Origin: an uncultured Oscillospiraceae bacterium
GTDB lineage: Bacteria; Bacillota; Clostridia; Oscillospirales; Oscillospiraceae
Assembly (NCBI GenBank): GCA_900768135.1
Contig: CAAGBT010000031.1
Coordinates: 1 to 64,000, forward strand
Direction: 5' to 3'
Length of the DNA: 64,000 nucleotides
The translations under genes and the position numbers were made by a program. The notes beneath the pieces were generated by a model. The model was not told the origin of the DNA. It did no database searches and was given only the letters and a program-made list of their open reading frames with translations. Positions 41,868 to 49,027 of the stretch are shown here, piece by piece (position 1 is the first letter of the stretch; each line of letters opens with the position of its first letter).

Positions 41868-42587
41868 TCAGCCTTCGCCAACGATGGTTCCGATCTTCTC
41901 GCCCTTGACCGCGCGGATGATATTTTCAGGGTCCTTGAGCGCGAACACCAGCACGGGAATGTGATTGTCCATAGAAAGGGAGGTCGCTGTGGAATCCATC
42001 ACGGCAAGGTGCTGCGCCAGCACGTCCTCATAAGAGATCGCGTCATACTTGACCGCATTGGCGTCCTTTGCCGGATCGGCATTGTAAACGCCGTCGATAT
42101 TCTTGGCGAGAAGGATAACATCGGCATTAATCTCTGCCGCGCGCAGCACCGCCGCCGTATCCGTGGAGAAGAACGGCGAACCGATGCCGCAGCCGAACAG
42201 CACCACCCGCCCCTTTTCAAGGTGGCGGATCGCACGGGCGCGGATATACGGCTCAGCGACCTCTTTGATCTCGAGCGCCGTCTGCACGCGCACGTCAACG
42301 CCTTTTTGCTCCAGCACATCGGCCACAGCCATACAGTTCATCGCCGTGGCGAGCATCCCCATATGGTCTGCACGGGTGCGCTCAATGTAGCCCTCGCCGT
42401 TCTTTACGCCGCGCCAGAAGTTGCCGCCGCCGATCACAACGCCCATTTGAACGCCCATCTCATTGCAGCGCCTGATCACATCGCAGACCCTGGACACCAC
42501 GTCAAAGTCAAAGCCGAAGTGCTTCTCGCCGGCCAGCGCCTCGCCGCTGATCTTGAGCAGCACGCGCTTGTATTTCAGCTGATCCAT
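41868..42587 (-). CDS. pyrH: UMP kinase
   Basis: Hexameric bacterial UMP kinase giving UDP for RNA, DNA and wall precursors. The 239-aa protein begins YKRVLLKISGEALAGEKHFG, has VVIGGGNFWRG, RADHMGMLATAMNCMAVAD and the acceptor region DVILLAKNIDGVYNADPAKD, all UMPK-specific. It is the first gene of the pyrH-frr-uppS-cdsA-dxr-rseP-ispG-polC run. RBS GGGGGAG upstream. Confidence 0.97.
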   Translation of the reverse strand: MDQLKYKRVLLKISGEALAGEKHFGFDFDVVSRVCDVIRRCNEMGVQMGVVIGGGNFWRGVKNGEGYIERTRADHMGMLATAMNCMAVADVLEQKGVDVRVQTALEIKEVAEPYIRARAIRHLEKGRVVLFGCGIGSPFFSTDTAAVLRAAEINADVILLAKNIDGVYNADPAKDANAVKYDAISYEDVLAQHLAVMDSTATSLSMDNHIPVLVFALKDPENIIRAVKGEKIGTIVGEG

Positions 42588-42732
42588 GCTCGTCCATCTC
42601 CCCCTTCAGGAAACAATTCCAGATTTTCACCAGTACATTTTACCGTATTTCACCGCGTTTGCATAGGGGGGAATCGTAAACTTTTTTCATAAATTCACGC
42701 GCGGGTTTTTGGGTAAATTGAACCGCCCACCG

Positions 42733-42766
42733 CAAAAAAAGCAGCCGCATACAGCGGCTGCTTTTT
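42733..42766 (-). terminator. Terminator of the CMP-kinase-like gene
   Basis: GCAGCCGC / GCGGCTGC stem, extended by A5/T5, with seven T following on the minus strand, 15 nt after the stop codon. Confidence 0.9.
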
Positions 42767-42780
42767 GTGTTCCGTTTCGT

Positions 42781-43389
42781 TTACTTCAATCCCTTGATGA
42801 GCACTAACTCCTTGAGCAGCTCTACCGTTCCCTCGATGCCAAGCAGGCTGGAATCAATGCACAGATCGTAGCTCTTCGCATCGCCCCACTCTTTGGAGGA
42901 ATAGTAATTGTAATAGGATGCGCGGGACTTATCCGTCTTTTTGATGCGGTCCTTCGCTTCGCTCTCGCTGATATTGTTGCGCGCCGCAACACGCTTGATG
43001 CGGTTTTCCAGCGGGGCTGTGATGAAGAGGTTGACCACATCGCTGCGATCCTTGAGCGCATAGTCCGCGCAGCGGCCGATCAGCACGCAGGGGCCTGCAT
43101 CGGCCAGCTTTTTGATCGTATCATAGGTTGCAAGATACACCTGCTGTTCAATGGAGCCTTTAGGCGTAACATGGTTCATTGAGAAGGAATATGGATCCAT
43201 CGCAATGGAATACAGAAAGCTCTTCGGGCGCTCGTCAAAGGAGTGGAACAGCTCCTCGCAAAGCCCGCTCTCCTCCGCCGCTTTTTTCAGCAGCAGGTCG
43301 TCGTAATAGGTGATATTCAGCTGCTGGGCGAGCATCGTGCCGATCTCGCGGCCGCCGCTTCCGTACTGTCTGCCAACGGTAATGACCAT
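42781..43389 (-). CDS. Cytidylate kinase-like family protein
   Basis: A 202-aa P-loop protein of the cytidylate kinase-like group common in gut Firmicutes. VITVGRQYGSGGREIGTMLA gives the Walker A-like loop (GSGGREIG replaces GSGKG/ST, so it lacks the classical Lys), and RCADYALKDRSDVVNLFITA and RVAARNNISESEAKDRIKK form the LID-like part. Substrate is not established. It is monocistronic: promoter with a perfect 14-bp inverted repeat upstream, strong terminator downstream. Confidence 0.85.
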   Translation of the reverse strand: MVITVGRQYGSGGREIGTMLAQQLNITYYDDLLLKKAAEESGLCEELFHSFDERPKSFLYSIAMDPYSFSMNHVTPKGSIEQQVYLATYDTIKKLADAGPCVLIGRCADYALKDRSDVVNLFITAPLENRIKRVAARNNISESEAKDRIKKTDKSRASYYNYYSSKEWGDAKSYDLCIDSSLLGIEGTVELLKELVLIKGLK

Positions 43390-43419
43390 AATATTTCCTC
43401 CCTTTCGCGCCGTTAAACC

Positions 43420-43466
43420 AAAAGTGGTGCTATCAGCATTATAGCACCACTTTTTGATTTGAGCAA
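43420..43466 (-). promoter_or_regulatory. Promoter overlapped by a perfect 14-bp inverted repeat
   Basis: TTGCTC (43461-43466) and TATAAT (43438-43443), 17-nt spacer, minus strand. The inverted repeat AAAAGTGGTGCTAT-N7-ATAGCACCACTTTT (43420-43454) covers the -10 box and start site. It could be a repressor site or a hairpin terminating the xdh operon arriving from upstream. Confidence 0.7.
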
Positions 43467-43527
43467 TCTTTTTTCCGTTACCGGCCGCAGAAAGGAGCCG
43501 GCAAAGCCCGGCAGCCGGGCAGTCCTT

Positions 43528-44022
43528 TCAGAAATCGATCTCCTTGCCAAGGCGGCGGTACATTGTTTTCTTCACTGCGCGGAAGATATTCTCATAGCCC
43601 GTGCAGCGGCAAAGATGGCCGGAGAGAAGCTTGCGCAGCTCATCATCGGAGTAAAGCTTTCCGGTCTCCAGAATCTCGACCGCCGTCATGATGAAGCCAG
43701 GCGTGCAGAAGCCGCATTGAACGGCTGTTTCTTCCATAAACGCCTGCTGAATATCGCTCAGCTCGCCGTCGGGTTCCATCAGGCTCTCGAGCGTGCGGAT
43801 GTGCTTGCCTTCCGCCCAGACGGCAAGATAAATGCAGGAATTAAACGCCTCGCCATCAATGATGACGTTGCACGCGCCGCACTCGCCTACCTCGCAGCCT
43901 TTTTTCACGGACGTCATGTGGTAATCGTTGCGCAGCATATCGGTCAGCGATGCGCGCACATCGACCATTTTCTCAACGTCCTTGCCGTTCAAATTGAATC
44001 GCACCAGTTTGTACTGACTCAT
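43528..44022 (-). CDS. Xanthine dehydrogenase-type 2Fe-2S subunit
   Basis: Small iron-sulfur subunit of a molybdenum hydroxylase. The 164-aa protein has the plant-type [2Fe-2S] cysteines KKGCEVGECGACNVIIDG (about residues 42-59, plus Cys in FNSCIYLA) and the second cluster CGFCTPGFIM and CRCTGYENIF in the helical domain. It carries electrons from the Mo site to FAD. It overlaps the FAD-subunit gene by 4 nt (ATGA) and ends the operon. Confidence 0.95.
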   Translation of the reverse strand: MSQYKLVRFNLNGKDVEKMVDVRASLTDMLRNDYHMTSVKKGCEVGECGACNVIIDGEAFNSCIYLAVWAEGKHIRTLESLMEPDGELSDIQQAFMEETAVQCGFCTPGFIMTAVEILETGKLYSDDELRKLLSGHLCRCTGYENIFRAVKKTMYRRLGKEIDF

Positions 44023-44909
44023 TCGATCGCACCTCCCGCCCGTTTAATGGATTCGATCAGGCAGCGCTTTGCCATCTCAACGGCGATATGCTCGCGGAAC
44101 GCCTTGGAGGCGCGCCAGCTGTCGCGCGCATGGATATCGCTGAGAACCGCAAGGGAAAATGCTTCCGCCGTCGCAAGTGTAAGGGGCTTTCCCCTGACCG
44201 CTTCCTCTGCGCTCGGGCAGCGCATCGGCACGGGGCCGGCAACGCCGTAGGCAATGCGGGCGCGCTCGATGGTTTTTTTGTCTGCACTCAGGCGCACGTT
44301 CACGCTGCATCCGAGCGTCGCAATGTCCATGGCGTTGCGCATGGCATACTTGATATAGTAGCCAAAGCAGTTCTCATAACTCGCCTTTGGGATCAGGATG
44401 GCGGTCTGGATCTCGCCGTCCTCCACGCGGATATCGACCTGACCGGCTCTGATGTAAAAGTCCTTAATGGGAAGGCGGCGCACGCCGTTCCTCCCTGTCA
44501 GCTCCACGATGGCCTCCCATGCGTGCAGCGTGGAGGCAGAATCCGCGCTCGTCACTCCGTTGCAGGTGTTGCCGCCGATGGTGCCGATGTTGCGGATCTG
44601 CGGGCCGCCGACCATATCGACCGCCTCGCCGAGAACATTGATGTATTTTTGAATGATGGGGTCGCGCGTGATGTGGGAAAAGCTCGTGAGCGAACCGATG
44701 CGGATGTTTTCATCGGCGTCAATGCTCACACCGCGCAGCTCATCCAGTCCGTAGATGGAGATCAGCTCCTTCCCGGCGCGCTTGCCCTCGCGCATCTGCA
44801 CCAGCACATCGCTGCCGCCGGCAATGATCTGCGCCTCGGGATGTGCAAGCCGAAGCTCGACCGCATTCTGTACGCTCTCAGCCTCGTAAAGCGCTTTCAT
44901 ATCATACAT
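44019..44909 (-). CDS. Xanthine dehydrogenase-type FAD subunit
   Basis: FAD-binding subunit of the same molybdenum hydroxylase, 296 aa. AQIIAGGSDVLVQMREGKR is the VAO/PCMH-type FAD loop and GPQIRNIGTIGGNTCNG the second conserved FAD contact, with SADSASTLHAWEA following. The C-terminal CO-dehydrogenase flavoprotein domain covers the last ~100 residues. It lies 3 nt after the Mo-subunit gene. Confidence 0.94.
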   Translation of the reverse strand: MYDMKALYEAESVQNAVELRLAHPEAQIIAGGSDVLVQMREGKRAGKELISIYGLDELRGVSIDADENIRIGSLTSFSHITRDPIIQKYINVLGEAVDMVGGPQIRNIGTIGGNTCNGVTSADSASTLHAWEAIVELTGRNGVRRLPIKDFYIRAGQVDIRVEDGEIQTAILIPKASYENCFGYYIKYAMRNAMDIATLGCSVNVRLSADKKTIERARIAYGVAGPVPMRCPSAEEAVRGKPLTLATAEAFSLAVLSDIHARDSWRASKAFREHIAVEMAKRCLIESIKRAGGAIE

Positions 44910-44912
44910 GGC

Positions 44913-47225
44913 TCACTTCTCCTCCTTCCAGCTGTCGCGGATCAGACCTGCCTTGCTGAACTCCGCATACAGGACGTGCGGCGTGATGGGGGCAACGTTG
45001 ACAGGAACGCCCGTCGCGTTATAGATGGCATTGCGGATGGCAGGCGCGCCCGAGCAGGCAGGCGGTTCGCCAAGCGCCTTTGTGCCGAACGGAGACGTCG
45101 GCTCCGGGTTCTCAACAAACTGCGCTTCGAGATGCGGATGATCCATAAAGGTCGAAAGCTTATAGTCAAGCAGGTTATTGTTCAGCGGGCGGCCGGTCTT
45201 CTCGTCAAAGAGCAGCTGTTCGCTCATGCCAAAGCCGATCGCCATCGACATACCGCCGTGGACCTGCGCTTCGGCAAGCGCGGGGTTGATGAGCTTGCCG
45301 CAGTCGTGTACGTTGATGATCTTCTTGAGCGTGACCTTGCACAGAGGGATATCGACCTCAACATCGGCAAAGGTGCAGCCAAAAGAGTAGGCATTGTTGC
45401 GGATCGTATAGGTGGATTCGGCGGTAATATGTTCGCTGTCCACTACGTTATACTGCGCCGTCATGGCAAGCTCGGAAAGCGGCATCAGCACCTTGCCGTC
45501 CATCTTCCGGATGATATTGCCCTCTGCGATATCCATGTTATCTGCCGCCTGGCGGGTGATCTTTGCCGCATAGTCAAGGATCTTCCTGCGCAGGAGCGTC
45601 GCCGTCTGGCGGATGGAGAAGCCCGCGACATACGTCTGCCGGCTCGCGTAAGCGCCAAGACCAGTGGGCGTGATGTCGGTATCCTGGCAGGAAACGATGT
45701 GTACGTCATGGTAGCTCTTCAGCCCCACGGCCTCCGCCGTCATCTGCGCATAGGCTGTATCCGCGCCCTGACCGATCTCCGTCTCGCCGCACTGCATCGT
45801 CACGGTGCCGTCAAGGTTAAGCAGCATCCGGTTGGACGATGTTTCAAGCGCGATGGGATATACCGCCGTGTTGTACCAGAAGGCCGCCACGCCGATGCCG
45901 CGGCGGACAGGACCGGTATCCCCGGCGTATTCCTTCATCTTGCGGTCGTAATCGATATACGCCTTTCCCTTTTCCAGGCACTCGCGGAACGAATCGTAAT
46001 AGTTGACGTTTTTGGAAAACCCGTCCTCAAAGCCCTTGGGCATGATGTACTTCATGCGGTATTCAAGCGGATCCATATGGACGGCCCGCGCGCACTCGTC
46101 GATATTGGCGTCGTCGGCGAAAGACGCCTGCGGCATTCCGTAGCCGCGCATCGCACCGGCAGCGGGGCGGTTGGTGAACACGGTGTAGGCGTCGCCCTCA
46201 AAATGCTCGCAGGGGTAAATCTGCGGGAACGAACCCATGGCCTTTGCCACAATGGAATGACCGTGCGAAGCGTAAGCGCCCTGATTGGAAAACAGCTCCA
46301 CCTTGCGCGCGGCAATGCTGCCATCGGGGTGCAGCCAGGTGATGATGTGGAAGCGGATGGCGTGGCGCACACGGTTGCTGACAAACGTCTCCTCGCGCGA
46401 ACAGTCGATGCGGACGCAGCGGCCGTGTACCTGCGTGGAACACCATGCGCACAGCGGCTCGTAGAGCGCGTCCTGCTTATTGCCGAAGCCGCCGCCGATA
46501 TACGGCTTGACGATGCGGATATCCGCCCAGGGCCGTCCCAGCGCCTGCCCGACGATACGGCGGACAATATGCGGGATCTGCGTGGAGGAAACGACCACAA
46601 TGCGCCCGTTTTCCTCATAGGCATAGCAGCCGTGGTTCTCGATGTGGCAGTGCTGCACCGTTGGCGTATCATACCAGCCCTCTACCTTGATGAGGCCGGG
46701 CTCCGTGATCGCTTCAGCATAATTGCCCTTGCGGATATCGCTGTGCTTCAGGATATTGCCCGGAAACTCCTCGTGGATGAGCGGCGCGTCCGGCTCCATC
46801 GCCTTCTGCACGTCCAGCACGAACGGAAGCTCCTCATACTCGACCTTCAGCGCGCGCACGCCCTGCATCGCCGATACCTCGTCCTCTGCGATGACAACGG
46901 CAACATCGTCTCCGTAGTAGCGCACATGGCGGTTGAGCAGGTTCCGGTCCGCCAGATCCTGATGTTCCGGATCCATCGACCAGGGATGCCCCGCCGTTGG
47001 AAAGCAGTGCTGCGGCACATCGAAGCACGTCAACACCTTTACAACGCCCGGGATCGCCTCGGCTGCAGAAACATCCACGCTTTTGACGAATCCGTGCGCA
47101 ATGGTAGAATGCTTGATGCGCGCATACAGCGCGCCGGCGGGCATCCGGTCCTCGTAATACCTGGTGCGTCCCGTTACCTTGTCGAACGCATCTACGCGGA
47201 TCTCGCTTTTCCCTACCTTGTTCAT
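44913..47225 (-). CDS. Xanthine dehydrogenase-type molybdenum-binding subunit
   Basis: Catalytic subunit of a three-subunit Mo hydroxylase, 770 aa. Conserved molybdopterin-site stretches are KPYIGGGFGNKQDALYEPLC, AAGAMRGYGMPQASFA, CGETEIGQGADTAYAQM, and SPFGTKALGEPPACSGAPA with the catalytic Glu. The order Mo-FAD-FeS matches XdhABC-type operons acting on purines or related heterocycles; true substrate unproven. ATG 47225 follows GAGGAGGAAG. A MocA-like cytidylyltransferase gene is divergent upstream and may supply the MCD form of the cofactor. Confidence 0.93.
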   Translation of the reverse strand: MNKVGKSEIRVDAFDKVTGRTRYYEDRMPAGALYARIKHSTIAHGFVKSVDVSAAEAIPGVVKVLTCFDVPQHCFPTAGHPWSMDPEHQDLADRNLLNRHVRYYGDDVAVVIAEDEVSAMQGVRALKVEYEELPFVLDVQKAMEPDAPLIHEEFPGNILKHSDIRKGNYAEAITEPGLIKVEGWYDTPTVQHCHIENHGCYAYEENGRIVVVSSTQIPHIVRRIVGQALGRPWADIRIVKPYIGGGFGNKQDALYEPLCAWCSTQVHGRCVRIDCSREETFVSNRVRHAIRFHIITWLHPDGSIAARKVELFSNQGAYASHGHSIVAKAMGSFPQIYPCEHFEGDAYTVFTNRPAAGAMRGYGMPQASFADDANIDECARAVHMDPLEYRMKYIMPKGFEDGFSKNVNYYDSFRECLEKGKAYIDYDRKMKEYAGDTGPVRRGIGVAAFWYNTAVYPIALETSSNRMLLNLDGTVTMQCGETEIGQGADTAYAQMTAEAVGLKSYHDVHIVSCQDTDITPTGLGAYASRQTYVAGFSIRQTATLLRRKILDYAAKITRQAADNMDIAEGNIIRKMDGKVLMPLSELAMTAQYNVVDSEHITAESTYTIRNNAYSFGCTFADVEVDIPLCKVTLKKIINVHDCGKLINPALAEAQVHGGMSMAIGFGMSEQLLFDEKTGRPLNNNLLDYKLSTFMDHPHLEAQFVENPEPTSPFGTKALGEPPACSGAPAIRNAIYNATGVPVNVAPITPHVLYAEFSKAGLIRDSWKEEK

Positions 47226-47293
47226 CCATCTTCCTCCTCGTTGAAGCGCCGCTTTCAGCGGTTCCGCTCGAAAGATTTTGTATTTTCGTTGTG

Positions 47294-47322
47294 ATTTTAG
47301 CACAAAACTAACAGAGTGTACA
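47294..47322 (-). promoter_or_regulatory. Promoter of the three-subunit xdh operon
   Basis: TGTACA and TAAAAT on the minus strand, 17-nt spacer, 69 nt before the Mo-subunit start. A TTACGTAA palindrome (47329-47336) sits just upstream. Confidence 0.5.
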
Positions 47323-47366
47323 GCGCCTTACGTAATATTATTTTGGAAACAGCGGGATATCCTCCC

Positions 47367-47395
47367 TTGTCCGCCGGCGCAAAACCTGCTATGAT
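47367..47395 (+). promoter_or_regulatory. Promoter of the MocA-like gene
   Basis: TTGTCC and TATGAT, 17-nt spacer, 33 nt before the ATG. Confidence 0.6.
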
Positions 47396-47427
47396 GAGCA
47401 GGCAGAGATCCATAGGATTCAGGTGAT

Positions 47428-48018
47428 ATGATGAAACAGAACTTATCGATTGGCTGCCTGCTGATGGCGGCCGGCAGCGCCAAACGCTTTGGCGAAAACA
47501 AGCTCTCGGCGGAGCTTTGCGGCAAAACGCTCATCGAGCGCGCCATGGAGTCCATTCCGCGCGAACAGTTTTCGCGCGTACTCGTTGTCACGCAGTATCC
47601 GCAAATTGTGCAGCTCGCTGCGCGCTTCGGTTATGAAGCGCTGCGTAACGAGCATCCGGAGGCCGGCCAGAGCGAAACGATCCGCCTTGGCACCGCCGCG
47701 CTGCAGAAGGACTGCGACGCGATCTGCTACATGGTCGCCGACCAGCCGCTGCTGCGGCGTGAAAGCGTTGCGCAGGAAGCGGCATTTTACCGCGCGCATC
47801 CGGACCGCATCGTTGGTCTCGGCCATAACGGCGTGCGCGGCAACCCCTGCATTTTCCCGGCCCGCTTTTATCCGGAGCTGCTTGCGCTCACGGGCGACAC
47901 CGGCGGCAGCAGGGTCATCCGCGCCCACGAGGACGCGCTGCTGCTTTACGAAGTGGACGCCGCGCAGCTGAGCGATGTAGACACCAGAGCCTCGCTCGAT
48001 GCGCTCAGGCAGTTGTGA
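47428..48018 (+). CDS. mocA: MocA-like molybdenum cofactor cytidylyltransferase
   Basis: NTP-transferase of the MobA/MocA fold, 196 aa, expected to attach CMP to molybdopterin for xanthine-dehydrogenase-type enzymes. It has the nucleotide-binding LLMAAGSAKRFGENKL (G-loop near residue 15), MVADQPLL (metal-binding Asp-Gln-Pro), and GVRGNPCIFPARFYPEL and GDTGGSRVI, the MocA-typical C-terminal motifs. It is divergent from the xdh operon and its last 14 nt overlap the converging asparaginase gene. Confidence 0.88.
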   Translation: MMKQNLSIGCLLMAAGSAKRFGENKLSAELCGKTLIERAMESIPREQFSRVLVVTQYPQIVQLAARFGYEALRNEHPEAGQSETIRLGTAALQKDCDAICYMVADQPLLRRESVAQEAAFYRAHPDRIVGLGHNGVRGNPCIFPARFYPELLALTGDTGGSRVIRAHEDALLLYEVDAAQLSDVDTRASLDALRQL

Positions 48019-49015
48019 TCTCTCCGCGCAAATCCTGCTCCATCGTCCGCTTTACCTCTTCCTTGCTGCAGCCGCAGGAGAACAGGTAATACAGCTTGGC
48101 AACCGCGGCTTCGGTCGTCATATCCAGGCCGCTGACCGCTCCCGCCTTTTTCAGCGCGCTCGACGTCTCATAAGCCCCGAGCGACACCGCGCCCTGCGGA
48201 CACTGTGAGCAGACGGTCAGCACCGTGCCGTTATGGAACGCCTTGCGGATAATGGGCAGCAGCGCGTTTCCGTCGCCGGGGATATTGCCTGCGCCGAACG
48301 TTTCAATAACGATACCGCGCAGCTTTTCCGTCATAATAGATTCAAACAGGGAAAACTGGATCCCCGGAAAGACCTTGATCACGCCGATGGGGACGCTGTC
48401 CAGCAGTTGCAGCTTCAGCCCGCCTTCCTGCCGCGGCAGGAGGGCGGCTTCATTGTATTTGATAGAGATCCCCGCCTCGGCAAGGCTGGGATAATTGGGC
48501 GAAACAAAGGCGATCAGCCCATCGGCGGAGTATTTTGTAGCGCGGTTGCCGCGCAGCAGCTTTCCGCCGAAATAGAGGCACACCTCGCGCACGATGCACT
48601 CCCCTGCGATCAGAAGCGCCGTAATGAGGTTGTCGCGGCCGTCGCTGCGGATCTCGCACAGAGGGATCTGCGAACCGGTCAGCACCACCGGCTTGTCGAG
48701 TCCGCCAAGCATGAACGAAAGCGCCGAAGCGGTGTATGCCATGGTGTCCGTTCCGTGCAGAACGACAAACCCGTCATACGCATCGTAGCGCTGCGCCACG
48801 ATCGCGGCGATGCGGTTCCATTCGTGTACCGTCATGTTCGATGAGTCGAGCAGCGGCGACATTTCCATGAAATCCCATGCCGGCATTTCCGGCGCGTGCA
48901 GATCGGAGATATTATCGAGTGCGGCGCGGAAATAGCCGGAGCGCGGCGCATAGCCGTCGTCCGTGCGCGTCATGCCGATCGTTCCGCCGGTGTAGATGAT
49001 AAGAACGCGATTCAT
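48005..49015 (-). CDS. L-asparaginase-type amidohydrolase (type I-like)
   Basis: Asparaginase/glutaminase-fold enzyme, 336 aa, probably cytoplasmic as no signal peptide is seen. The first active-site motif is VLIIYTGGTIGMTRT (nucleophilic Thr) and the second FVVLHGTDTMAYTASALS (Thr-Asp pair). MSPLLDSSNMTVHEWNRIA is also typical. It lies 12 nt after the fused xanthine-dehydrogenase-type gene, so the two form an operon; a ring-opening or amide-hydrolysis step on a purine product is conceivable but not shown. Confidence 0.92.
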   Translation of the reverse strand: MNRVLIIYTGGTIGMTRTDDGYAPRSGYFRAALDNISDLHAPEMPAWDFMEMSPLLDSSNMTVHEWNRIAAIVAQRYDAYDGFVVLHGTDTMAYTASALSFMLGGLDKPVVLTGSQIPLCEIRSDGRDNLITALLIAGECIVREVCLYFGGKLLRGNRATKYSADGLIAFVSPNYPSLAEAGISIKYNEAALLPRQEGGLKLQLLDSVPIGVIKVFPGIQFSLFESIMTEKLRGIVIETFGAGNIPGDGNALLPIIRKAFHNGTVLTVCSQCPQGAVSLGAYETSSALKKAGAVSGLDMTTEAAVAKLYYLFSCGCSKEEVKRTMEQDLRGEITTA

Positions 49016-49027
49016 CGCTTCCTCCTG

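Noticed and set aside
44088..47294. 1068-aa plus-strand frame opposite the xdh operon
   Set aside because: Crosses two gene boundaries and a promoter of real minus-strand genes; no recognisable domain.
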